Part shown: positions 43,277 to 53,036 of the stretch, piece after piece
Layout of the letters: each line of letters starts with the position of its first letter
Position numbering within the stretch: position 1 is the first letter of the stretch
Assembly (NCBI RefSeq): GCF_018390695.1
Contig: NZ_JAHBGF010000012.1
Location: 62,001-126,000, forward strand
DNA: 64,000 nucleotides
DNA from: Ancylobacter sonchi
GTDB taxonomy: Bacteria; Pseudomonadota; Alphaproteobacteria; Rhizobiales; Xanthobacteraceae
Direction of reading: 5' to 3'
Notes under the pieces: model-generated
The model's database searches: none
What the model was told of the DNA's origin: nothing
Seen by the model: the letters and a program-made list of their open reading frames with translations, nothing else
Translations under genes and position numbers: made by a program

Positions 43277-45535
43277 TCAGGCGCGGACCCGGCTCTTGGT
43301 CGGGTCGTAATGCGGGAAGGCGACCTTGGTGGCGGCGATGCGCTTGACGTGGCCGTCGAGCTTGCCGATCTCCACCCCGGCGCCCGGCGCCGCCATGCTG
43401 ACATCCAGCCGGGCCAGCGCGATGATGCCGCCGAGCGTCGGCGAGCGGGTGGCGCTGGTGACGACGCCGATCTGCGCCCGGCCATGATAGACCGCGTCGC
43501 CATGGTGTACCGGCTCGTTGCCCTCGGTGACCAGCCCGACCAGCTGGCGGGCCGGATGGGCGCGGCGGCGGGCCAGCGCCTCCTTGCCGACGAAGTCGTC
43601 CTGCTTGCTCTCCGGCACGGTGAAGCCGATGCCGGCCTCGAACGGATCGGTCTGGTCGCAGAATTCATAGCCGGCAAAGGCAAGGCCGGCCTCGATGCGC
43701 AGCATGTCCAGCGCCAGCAAACCGAGCGGCTGCAGGCCCTGCGGCGCGCCGGCCGCCATCACCGCGTCCCACAGTTCCGGCGCCCGGTCCGGGTGGCACC
43801 AGATCTCGAAGCCGAGTTCGCCGGTATAGCCGGTGCGCGACACCATGACGGGGATATCGCCGACCTTGCCGATGGTGAAGCGGAACCATTTCAGCTCGTC
43901 GGCGCTCGGCTGGTGCGCCGGCGTCGTGAGGATCGCGCGCAATATGTCGCGCGATTTCGGCCCCTGCAGCGCGAGATTGGCGAGCTGGTCGGTGGAGGAC
44001 TTCACGAAGGCATGCAGCCCGTGCTTCGCCGCCAGCTCGCGCAGCCAGACGCCGCAATAATCGTCGCCGCAGACCAGGCGGAAATTGTTCTCGCCGAGGC
44101 GGAACACCGTGCCGTCGTCGAGCATGCCGCCATGCTCGTAGCACAGCGCGGTATAGACCACCTGGCCGACGGCGAGCTTGCGGATGTCGCGGGTGACGGC
44201 GAGCTGGGTCAGCTTCTCGGCATCGGGGCCGAGGATCTCGAATTTGCGCAGCGCCGAGAGGTCCATCACCACCGCCCGCTCGCGGCAGGCCCAGTATTCC
44301 TCGATCGGCCCGGCGGCGGCGAAGCAGTCCGGCAGCCAGAAGCCCTTGTACTCGACAAATTTGCGGGTCAGCGCCGCGGTGCGGGGGTGAAAGCCGGTCT
44401 CGCGCGTCAGCCGCGGGGCGGAATCGGGCGTCATGCGGTGGGCGATCCCTCTGGAGAAACGATTGGCGCCGTCATAGACGCGCACATGGATGTCGGTCGG
44501 GTGCCAGGCATTGGAGGCGTCGATGTCATCGGCGCAGGAAGAAGAGGCACAGACGAGGTCGGTCAGCGCCCGCAACAGCACATAGTCGCCCGGCCGCGAC
44601 CACGGCTCGTCCATGCCGATGCGGTCGCCCGGCGCGACGAAGGTGTTGTAGAAGAAATTCACCGCCGGCCAGCCCATCTTCGGCTCGATGCCGAACGGCG
44701 CCAGCGCGCGGTTGAAATTGTCCGTGCAGTTGTCGTGCCCGGGATAGCCCATATCGTCGTAATATTTGGCGTTGCAGGCCAGCATGAAGGTGTCGTGCCG
44801 GCCGACCGTGTCGCGGATCACCTCGACCAGCGCGGTCTGGTCCTCGTCGAAATATTTCGAGTGCAAACCGGGACCGGGACTGGCCGAGCCCATCAGCGTC
44901 CGGGTGGTGGTGGGATCGAGCCCCTTTTCGCGCCCGGCCTTCAGCTTCGCCGCGTCGAAGGCGAGAAAATCCGAGCATTGCTGGCCGTCGACATCGATGA
45001 TCTGGATGTAGTCGCCGGCCTTCACCTCATAGGCGCTGGCGCTGGCCGCGCGGATGCGCAGATCGAGCTTCGGCTCGGCGAGCGGCGGCGGCACCGTGCC
45101 GGCGGAGGGCGCGCCCGGCACGATCTCGACGATCAGCTCGGTCGGCGCGTCCTGGGCGCCCGGCTCCATCGGCCCGCCGGGCGCGAGCAGCACGCAGCGC
45201 AAATGCGCCGGTGCGGTGAAGCGCGCGCCGGCACCCGGCGCCTGGCCCGAAGCGAACAGCGCGACGCCGATGAAATTCGCGCCGAGGAAGCCGCGCGCCG
45301 CCTCCGGCACCGGCTCGTCCGCCGGCGGCGCGCCGGCGAACAGATCGCCCGCCCCGTCCGGCAGGCCGGCGACGAACAACGTCGCCGGCTGGTCGCCCTC
45401 GGGATCGAGCACATGGGCGAGATCGCCCGGCCGCAGCTCGAAGGAGACCCAGGCGCCGCCGGGCGCGACATGGCGTGCCCGCGCGGGATTGAGGCGCCGC
45501 GCTCCCGGCGCGCCGGCACCGATCTGGATGTTCAT
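43277..45535 (-). CDS. tdm: Trimethylamine-N-oxide demethylase (DUF1989-GcvT fusion)
   Basis: A 752-residue cytoplasmic enzyme converting TMAO to dimethylamine and formaldehyde. The N-terminal half (to about 370) contains the DUF1989 domain with Cys residues 187 (GQQCSDF), 254 (LACNAKYYDD), 270 (GHDNCTDNF), 329 and 334 (CASSSC), the probable metal ligands. The C-terminal half (about 385-750) is a GcvT tetrahydrofolate-binding module that captures the formaldehyde. Domain order and length fit the Methylocella-type Tdm. It follows tmm by 27 bp, the expected metabolic partner. ATG 45535 has GGGAGAGG just upstream. Confidence 0.9.
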   Translation of the reverse strand: MNIQIGAGAPGARRLNPARARHVAPGGAWVSFELRPGDLAHVLDPEGDQPATLFVAGLPDGAGDLFAGAPPADEPVPEAARGFLGANFIGVALFASGQAPGAGARFTAPAHLRCVLLAPGGPMEPGAQDAPTELIVEIVPGAPSAGTVPPPLAEPKLDLRIRAASASAYEVKAGDYIQIIDVDGQQCSDFLAFDAAKLKAGREKGLDPTTTRTLMGSASPGPGLHSKYFDEDQTALVEVIRDTVGRHDTFMLACNAKYYDDMGYPGHDNCTDNFNRALAPFGIEPKMGWPAVNFFYNTFVAPGDRIGMDEPWSRPGDYVLLRALTDLVCASSSCADDIDASNAWHPTDIHVRVYDGANRFSRGIAHRMTPDSAPRLTRETGFHPRTAALTRKFVEYKGFWLPDCFAAAGPIEEYWACRERAVVMDLSALRKFEILGPDAEKLTQLAVTRDIRKLAVGQVVYTALCYEHGGMLDDGTVFRLGENNFRLVCGDDYCGVWLRELAAKHGLHAFVKSSTDQLANLALQGPKSRDILRAILTTPAHQPSADELKWFRFTIGKVGDIPVMVSRTGYTGELGFEIWCHPDRAPELWDAVMAAGAPQGLQPLGLLALDMLRIEAGLAFAGYEFCDQTDPFEAGIGFTVPESKQDDFVGKEALARRRAHPARQLVGLVTEGNEPVHHGDAVYHGRAQIGVVTSATRSPTLGGIIALARLDVSMAAPGAGVEIGKLDGHVKRIAATKVAFPHYDPTKSRVRA

Positions 45536-45562
45536 GGCACCTCTCCCTGATCGGGCGGGCGG

Positions 45563-47328
<1,766 letters not shown>

Positions 47329-47934
47329 ATGCTCGTCTCGGACATCAAGAGCCGTCCCGTCTATGAGCGCCTCGGCGTCGATGCGAGCGGCCGCCGCCAT
47401 CTGGTGGTCAGCGACGCGCCGCGCCCGCTCGCCGAGGTGATCGACGGCGCGGACAGCGCCGCCGCCCCCCTCGGCTATTGGGTGGTCGCCGCCACCAGCG
47501 CCGTCGACGCCCAGCCACAGGCGGAGCCGGCCACCGGCAATGCCGTGCCGCTGGAGCGGCGCGCCTTCCGCGCCGTGCCGCATTTGCTCGACCGGCTGTC
47601 GCACCGCCTCGCGCAGGAGACCGTCGGCTTCCGGCTCTATGCGGTGGGCGAGGAAGGCTTCGTCTGGAACGTGGCGAAGCTGGCGCGGGAGGCCGGGCTG
47701 GAGGCCGCCGAGTGCCGCACCGCCCATGCCGGTTCGCTGCGCCGCCGGGTGTTCTGCGTCCATTGCAAGACGATCACCGAGGACGTCACCACCAGCCTCG
47801 CCGCCTGCGACGGCTGCGGCGCCCATCTGGTGGTGCGCGATCATTTTTCCCGCCACCTCGCCGCCTTCATGGGCGTGCAGGCTGATGCCGAGGCGCCGGG
47901 CGAGTTGCCCCCGGTCGAGGAGCTGTTTCCATGA
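47329..47934 (+). CDS. dmmA: Dimethylamine monooxygenase subunit DmmA
   Basis: A 201-residue subunit of the oxygenase that demethylates dimethylamine to monomethylamine. It starts MLVSDIKSRPVYERLG, and near the C-terminus has two C-x2-C pairs (FCVHCK and CDGCG) that could form a zinc ribbon. GGAG lies 7 nt upstream of the ATG. It overlaps dmmB by 4 bp. Assignment rests on the order DmmA-DmmB-DmmC and on the neighbouring tmm/tdm. Confidence 0.82.
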   Translation: MLVSDIKSRPVYERLGVDASGRRHLVVSDAPRPLAEVIDGADSAAAPLGYWVVAATSAVDAQPQAEPATGNAVPLERRAFRAVPHLLDRLSHRLAQETVGFRLYAVGEEGFVWNVAKLAREAGLEAAECRTAHAGSLRRRVFCVHCKTITEDVTTSLAACDGCGAHLVVRDHFSRHLAAFMGVQADAEAPGELPPVEELFP

Positions 47935-48881
47935 CCGCCCTCACCGTCCCGCTGCGCGTCGCCGCCACTGTCCCGCTGTCGCCGACGCTGCGCGCCTTCA
48001 CGCTCATACCGGCCGATGGCGGCCTGGCGCCGCCCTCCGGGCCCGGTGCGCATCTGCGGCTGCACCTGCGCAGCGGCGGCAAGCTGCTGAGGAACGCCTA
48101 TTCGCTGACCTCCAATCCCGAGGACCGCAGCCACCTCTCCATCATCGTGCGGCGCGTCGCGGCCTCCAGGGGCGGCTCCGCCTTCCTGCACGAGGAGGTG
48201 GCGGAAGGCGACGTGATCGAGGCCGGCCTGCCGGCCAACCTGTTCCCGCTGGTGCGCACCGCCCGCAAGCATCTGATGGTGTCGGGCGGCATCGGGCTGA
48301 CGCCATTCCTCGCTTATATCGCCGCCTTCGAGGCGGCGGGCACGCCGTGGGAGCTGCACCATTTCTGCCGCCCCGACGAGCGCGCGGTGTTCGAGGCGCT
48401 GCTGGCGCGGCTACCGGCCTCGCGCGTGCACATCCATTGCGACATGGCGCTCGGCGCGCTGGAAGACGCCCTGCTCCGCCAGCCGCTCGGCACCCACTTC
48501 TACACCTGCGGCCCCGCCGCGCTGATGGAGGCCGGCCTCGCGCTGGCGCAGGCGCTCGGCTGGCCGAAGGTGCGGCTGCATTCGGAATCCTTCGGCGGCG
48601 CGGCCGAAGGCGGCGCACCCTTTGTCGCCGTGTTGCGCCGCTCCGGCATCGAGGTGGCGGTCGGGGCCGAGACCAGCCTGCTCGCCGCCATGGAGGCCGC
48701 CGGCGTCGACGCGCCCTGCCTGTGTCGCGGCGGCGCCTGCGGCCAGTGCCTCATCGAGGTGGCCGAGGGCGAGCCCGAGCATCGCGACCATTTCCTCGAC
48801 GAGGCGGAGCGCGCCTCCAATCGCCTGATCATGACCTGCGTGTCGCGGTCCCGCACCCCGCGCCTCGTGCTCGAACTGTGA
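47931..48881 (+). CDS. dmmB: Dimethylamine monooxygenase reductase subunit DmmB (FAD/2Fe-2S)
   Basis: A 316-residue phthalate-dioxygenase-reductase-type electron-transfer protein. The flavin domain includes RNAYSLTSNPED (about residues 52-63) and the NAD domain GGIGLTPFLAYI. The C-terminal plant-type ferredoxin has cluster ligands in CLCRGGACGQC with the last Cys in MTCVSRS. It delivers electrons from NAD(P)H to the haem-type oxygenase subunit. Coupled to dmmA by ATGA; dmmC follows 70 bp later. Confidence 0.87.
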   Translation: MTALTVPLRVAATVPLSPTLRAFTLIPADGGLAPPSGPGAHLRLHLRSGGKLLRNAYSLTSNPEDRSHLSIIVRRVAASRGGSAFLHEEVAEGDVIEAGLPANLFPLVRTARKHLMVSGGIGLTPFLAYIAAFEAAGTPWELHHFCRPDERAVFEALLARLPASRVHIHCDMALGALEDALLRQPLGTHFYTCGPAALMEAGLALAQALGWPKVRLHSESFGGAAEGGAPFVAVLRRSGIEVAVGAETSLLAAMEAAGVDAPCLCRGGACGQCLIEVAEGEPEHRDHFLDEAERASNRLIMTCVSRSRTPRLVLEL

Positions 48882-48951
48882 CCCGCGACCCCGCCTTTTC
48901 CCGCCCAAACCGACTTGTCCTACGCGATTTCCTGCCGGACGGAGCGACGCC

Positions 48952-50019
48952 GTGACCATCCAGTTCAAGCCGGACGAGACCTTCCGCGACGAGTTCAGCT
49001 ATTCGAACTCCGACGCCGCGGTCCTGCGCTTCCCGTTCCCGTTCCCGGAAGACGCCTACATGTACTCGGTGAACATCGAGCCGCATGTGCGCGGCGGCCC
49101 GAGCCCGGCCTTCGACAACCCGTTCGACGTCGACGAGCACTATGTCGCCGAGTGCCGCGAGCGGGCGAAGGTGCTGGAGCAGGACCCGAGCCGCTGCAAG
49201 GTGCTGCCGCACATGATGGCGGCGGAGTGGGACACGCTGGAGCTCATCATGGAGAGCTTCGCGACGTCCTATCCCGAGCACTTCACCCTGACCCGCGACG
49301 GCACGAGCTGGACCTGGGAGAACCGCCCGCTCGGCATCCGCGACAGCTTCACCTTCGGCGACGCCTCCACCCTGCCGCTGCCGCCCTTCGAATACATCAC
49401 CCGGCAGGCGCAGGGCGACTTCACCCTGCAGGACCAGCGCGAGGACAATCTGTTCGTCGACGGCGGCATGGTGACGACGCAGGCCGACTGGTCGCTCGAT
49501 TTCGACGTCGGCATGACCTTCCACCAGTGGCACGGCCCGGTGCCGCTCGCCCACCAGAAGGGTGTGTTCGACCGGGCGCTGAAATTCCTGCTGCGCCTGC
49601 AATATGGCGCCCCGGTGCGGCGGCTGAACTGGACCATGACGGTCAATCCCCGGCTCGACACCTCGCCGGAGAACTACCCGCAATGGGGGCCGGACCGTCT
49701 GACGCTGACCCCGGAGAATATCGGCCGCAAGCTGCATCTGCGCGTCGAGTTGCAGTCGCTGTTCCGCCTGCCGCGCTCCAACGCCATCCTGTTCGGGATA
49801 CGCTGCTATCTGTGCAGCATCGAGGACCTCGCCCGCGTCGGGGTCTGGGGCAAGCGGCTGCACCGCGTGCTACGCGACCTGCATCCCGAGATCGCCGACT
49901 ACAAGGGCACGACGCGCTACCGCGACATGGCGGTGGCCTATCTCGCGCCGTTCGACGACGGGGCGGAACTGCCGGCCGGCACCGCGCCGCGGCAGTCCAC
50001 GCTGGCGCCCAGGTCCTGA
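48952..50019 (+). CDS. dmmC: Dimethylamine monooxygenase catalytic subunit DmmC (DUF3445, haem-dependent N-demethylase family)
   Basis: A 355-residue DUF3445 protein. Its recognisable segments are RFPFPFPEDAYMYSVN (about residues 25-40), a central HQWHGPVPLAHQKG (about 197-210) and LRVELQSLFRLPRSNAILFGI near the C-terminus. The family is the haem-dependent oxidative N-demethylases. It starts at GTG 48952 with GGAG 7 nt upstream. It is the last enzyme gene of dmmABC and is followed after 7 bp by an XRE-cupin regulator gene. Confidence 0.87.
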   Translation: MTIQFKPDETFRDEFSYSNSDAAVLRFPFPFPEDAYMYSVNIEPHVRGGPSPAFDNPFDVDEHYVAECRERAKVLEQDPSRCKVLPHMMAAEWDTLELIMESFATSYPEHFTLTRDGTSWTWENRPLGIRDSFTFGDASTLPLPPFEYITRQAQGDFTLQDQREDNLFVDGGMVTTQADWSLDFDVGMTFHQWHGPVPLAHQKGVFDRALKFLLRLQYGAPVRRLNWTMTVNPRLDTSPENYPQWGPDRLTLTPENIGRKLHLRVELQSLFRLPRSNAILFGIRCYLCSIEDLARVGVWGKRLHRVLRDLHPEIADYKGTTRYRDMAVAYLAPFDDGAELPAGTAPRQSTLAPRS

Positions 50020-50026
50020 GGCCGGC

Positions 50027-50749
50027 ATGCGAAGGCCGCTGCGCACGCTGACCCAGCCCCTGCCGGAACGTCCCCTGGACGGAGCCGACCTCGCGCTCGC
50101 CGAGCCGCCGGCGCCTACCCCGGCCCCACCACCGGCGGAAGAGGCGGTCGTCACCGGCTCGAACGCACCGCGCGCGGCCAGCCTCACCGTCGAGCAGGCG
50201 ATCGGCGCGCAGATCAAGCAGCAGCGCAAGAAGCTCGACATCACCAGCGCCGAGCTCGCCGCCACCGCGAAGATCTCCCCCGGCATGATCTCGAAGATCG
50301 AGAACGGCCAGATCTCCTCCTCGCTGGCGACGCTCACTGCGCTGGCCGGCGCGCTCAACGTGCCGATCGCCTCCTTGTTTGCCGGCTATGACGACCGCCG
50401 CGACTGCTCCTTCGTCAAGGCCGGCCAGGGCGTCGTCATCGAGCGGCGGGGCACCAAGTCCGGCCATATCTACGAGTTGCTCGGCCACTCGCTCGGCACC
50501 GACGTGACGATCGAACCGTTCCTGATCACCCTGACCGATACCGCCGCGCCCTATTCCGCCTTCCGCCATGCCGGGGTGGAGCTGATCTACATGCTCACCG
50601 GCTGCGTCGGCTATCGCCACGGCGACAAGGTCTACCGGCTGGAACCCGGCGACACGCTGTTCTTCGACGCCTCCGCCCAGCACGGGCCGGAGGAGCTGAT
50701 CTGCGTGCCCACGACCTACCTGTCGATCATCGCCTACCCGAAGGAATGA
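50027..50749 (+). CDS. XRE-cupin transcriptional regulator within the methylated-amine cluster
   Basis: A 240-residue regulator. A Pro/Ala-rich tail of ~55 residues precedes the HTH (IGAQIKQQRKKLDITSAELA and on to SKIENGQISSSLATLTAL), and a C-terminal cupin sensor domain ends with VGYRHGDKVYRLEPGDTLFF. Such proteins control amine and amino-acid catabolism. It is 7 bp downstream of dmmC, so co-transcribed, and just upstream of tmoX. It is the only regulator inside the tmm-tdm-dmm-tmo block, hence the best candidate to bind its repeated promoter motifs. Confidence 0.88.
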   Translation: MRRPLRTLTQPLPERPLDGADLALAEPPAPTPAPPPAEEAVVTGSNAPRAASLTVEQAIGAQIKQQRKKLDITSAELAATAKISPGMISKIENGQISSSLATLTALAGALNVPIASLFAGYDDRRDCSFVKAGQGVVIERRGTKSGHIYELLGHSLGTDVTIEPFLITLTDTAAPYSAFRHAGVELIYMLTGCVGYRHGDKVYRLEPGDTLFFDASAQHGPEELICVPTTYLSIIAYPKE

Positions 50750-50770
50750 CCGCGCCACGGCGCGGCGTTT
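50750..50770 (+). terminator. Weak terminator-like hairpin after the XRE-cupin gene
   Basis: A 6-bp GC stem (CCGCGC with GCGCGG, 4-nt loop) followed by CGTTT. The following stretch to 50900 is AT-richer and holds an imperfect palindrome around ATGTTCCT/AAGGACAT, a likely tmoX promoter region. Confidence 0.45.
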
Positions 50771-50900
50771 CCCGGGGCACCGACGGTAATGCGGGGCCGT
50801 TTATTGGCCTGCAATTTGCCTATGAAGAAAAAGATGTTCCTGAAAGGACATGTCGAGACGACGCGTTGCCTTCAAAAATCCATCCCGAGGGAAAGATACG

Positions 50901-51851
50901 ATGCGCGTTCACCATCTCACGACCGCTTTCGCCAAAGGTGTGGCCCTATGCGGCCTCATGGGTCTCCTGCCCCTCGCCGCCCCGGCCCAGGCGCAGGAAT
51001 CCAAGGACCCGATCATCATCGCCCTGCACGACTGGACCGGGCAGCACATCACCGCCCACATCACCGGCGAGCTGCTGAAGGCCAAGGGCTACAAGGTCGA
51101 CTACGTCACCATCGACTATCTCACCGGCCTCACCGCCATGGAGAATGGCGACGTCACCTTCATGCCGGAACTGTGGGCGACCACCGCCGGCGACGCGATG
51201 AAGGCCTCGGACGCCACCGGCAAGACCGAGAATCTCGGCCCGCTCGGCCCGGCCGCCAAGGAGGAGTGGTGGTACCCCTCCTACATGAAGGAGAAGTGCC
51301 CCGGCCTGCCGGACTGGAAGGCGCTGCTGAAGTGCGGCGAGGCGTTCTCCGCCCCCGAGACCGCGCCCAAGGGCCGCTATCTCGGCATGGAGGCGACCTG
51401 GGGCGGCCACGACCCCGAGCGCATCGAGGCGCTGGGCCTGCCCTTCGTCGCGGTGGACGCCGGCACCGAGGCGGCGATGTTCGCCGAGCTGAAGTCCGCC
51501 TATGAGCGCAAGGCGCCGATCATGCTCTGGGTCTATTCGCCCCACTGGGTGCCCTCGGTGTTCCAGGGCGAATGGGTGCAGTTCCCCGAATATGAGGCGG
51601 CCTGCTACACCGACCCGAAATGGGGCATCAACCCCGACAAGGCCTATGATTGCGGCAAGCCGCATGGCGAGATCTTCAAATACACCTCGGCCGAGACCAA
51701 GAAGAAGTGGCCCGGCGCCTACGACGTGATGAAGAAGCTCAAGGTCGACGGCCCCGAGCTCAACCTGATGGTCAAGGAGGTCGACGTCGACGGCAAGCCG
51801 CTCGACGAGGTGGTCGCCGCCTATGTGGTCAAGCACAAGGGCGCCTACTGA
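50901..51851 (+). CDS. tmoX: TMAO ABC importer substrate-binding protein (OpuAC/ProX type)
   Basis: A 316-residue periplasmic protein of the quaternary-amine binding family. The signal peptide runs to about residue 33 (GLLPLAAPAQAQE). The mature protein is Trp/Tyr-rich, with LHDWTGQHITAHI and MPELWATT, then APIMLWVYSPHWV and EVQF-like aromatic stretches that could box a trimethylammonium group. GAGGGAAAG precedes the ATG. TMAO specificity is inferred from the neighbouring tdm/tmm; glycine betaine or choline is the alternative. Confidence 0.8.
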   Translation: MRVHHLTTAFAKGVALCGLMGLLPLAAPAQAQESKDPIIIALHDWTGQHITAHITGELLKAKGYKVDYVTIDYLTGLTAMENGDVTFMPELWATTAGDAMKASDATGKTENLGPLGPAAKEEWWYPSYMKEKCPGLPDWKALLKCGEAFSAPETAPKGRYLGMEATWGGHDPERIEALGLPFVAVDAGTEAAMFAELKSAYERKAPIMLWVYSPHWVPSVFQGEWVQFPEYEAACYTDPKWGINPDKAYDCGKPHGEIFKYTSAETKKKWPGAYDVMKKLKVDGPELNLMVKEVDVDGKPLDEVVAAYVVKHKGAY

Positions 51852-51867
51852 TCCCTGCCCCGTGACA

Positions 51868-51897
51868 GGCGCCGCGCGTTCCTCCCCGCGCGGCGCC
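51868..51897 (+). other. Intercistronic stem-loop between tmoX and tmoW
   Basis: An 11-bp perfect stem (GGCGCCGCGCG with CGCGCGGCGCC), 8-nt loop, no T-run. It is placed as in many operons where the binding protein is made in excess over the permease complex. Confidence 0.7.
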
Positions 51898-51932
51898 ACC
51901 GCCTCACCGTCCGTTCGATGAAGGGCCGTCCC

Positions 51933-53036
51933 ATGGCACTGGTCTCGCCTGCGTCCGAAATCGCGCCTGACGTCGCACCCATCCCGGTGTCGCCCGCCAA
52001 GGTGCGCGCCGCCGCCGACGCGCCGCCAGCGCTCATCTGCCGCAACCTCTGGAAGATCTACGGCGCCAATGCCGACGCCTTCCTGCGCGCCAATCCGATT
52101 CCCACCCCGGCCGAGGTGCGCGCCGCCGGCCTGTTCGCGGCGGTACGCGACGCCACGCTGGAGATCCGCCAGGGCGAGATCTTCATCATCATGGGCCTGT
52201 CGGGCTCGGGCAAGTCGACACTGGTGCGCTGCCTGTCCCGCCTCGTCGAGCCGACCGCCGGCTCGGTGTTCTACGAGCACCAGAACCTTCTGCGCATGAC
52301 GCCGGCCGAGCTGATCCAGGTGCGCCGGCACAAGATGGGCATGGTGTTCCAGAACTTCGCCCTGCTGCCGCATCGTACCGTGCTCGGCAACGTCGCCTTT
52401 CCGCTCGAGGTGCAGGGCATGGGCAAGGCGGAGCGCGAGGCCCGCGCGCTGCAGATGATCGAGCTGGTCGGCCTCGCCGAGCGAGCCGGCTATTATCCGC
52501 GCGAGCTCTCCGGCGGCCAGCAGCAGCGGGTCGGCATCGCCCGCTCGCTGGCGGTGGAGCCCGCGCTGTGGTTCCTCGACGAGCCGTTCTCGGCGCTCGA
52601 TCCGCTGATCCGCCACGAGATGCAGAACGAGTTCCTGCGCCTGCAGCGCATGCTGTCCAAGACCATCGTGTTCATCACCCATGATTTCGACGAGGCCATC
52701 CGCCTCGGCGACCGCATCGCCATCATGAAGGACGGCGCGATCATCCAGGTCGGCACGGCAGAAGAGCTGGTGCTCAACCCGGCCTCCGACTACGTCTCCG
52801 CCTTCACCCGCCATGTGGCGCGCGGCAAAGTGCTGACCGCCGGCGGCGTCTGCGTGCCGGTGCACCCGGGCGAGACGCTGGCCGCCGCCGTGCCGGCCTC
52901 CGCGCTGGTCGCCGAGGTGGCCGAGAGCGTGCTCGCCTCCGAGGCCCCGGCGGCGGTGGTCGATGCCGACGGCATGATCATCGGCAAGCTGGAGCGCGCC
53001 ACGGTGATCGCCAACCTCGTCGGAGGCGTCCAGTGA
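51933..53036 (+). CDS. tmoW: TMAO ABC importer ATPase (OpuAA/ProV type)
   Basis: A 367-residue ATPase of the betaine/quaternary-amine group. The N-terminus contains RNLWKIYGANADAFL, typical of ProV-like subunits. Walker A is GLSGSGKST, the signature LSGGQQQRV, Walker B LWFLDEPFSALD, and the switch His lies in THDFDEA. A CBS-like C-terminal region follows. ATG 51933 is used because AAGGG lies 7 nt upstream; ATG 51918 is alternative. It overlaps tmoV by 4 bp (GTGA). Confidence 0.85.
   Translation: MALVSPASEIAPDVAPIPVSPAKVRAAADAPPALICRNLWKIYGANADAFLRANPIPTPAEVRAAGLFAAVRDATLEIRQGEIFIIMGLSGSGKSTLVRCLSRLVEPTAGSVFYEHQNLLRMTPAELIQVRRHKMGMVFQNFALLPHRTVLGNVAFPLEVQGMGKAEREARALQMIELVGLAERAGYYPRELSGGQQQRVGIARSLAVEPALWFLDEPFSALDPLIRHEMQNEFLRLQRMLSKTIVFITHDFDEAIRLGDRIAIMKDGAIIQVGTAEELVLNPASDYVSAFTRHVARGKVLTAGGVCVPVHPGETLAAAVPASALVAEVAESVLASEAPAAVVDADGMIIGKLERATVIANLVGGVQ

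Noticed and set aside
51934-51950. Sigma-54-like GG-N10-GC promoter at the start of tmoW
   Set aside because: It lies inside the coding start, matches the consensus poorly (no TTGC) and tmoW is clearly an internal operon gene.
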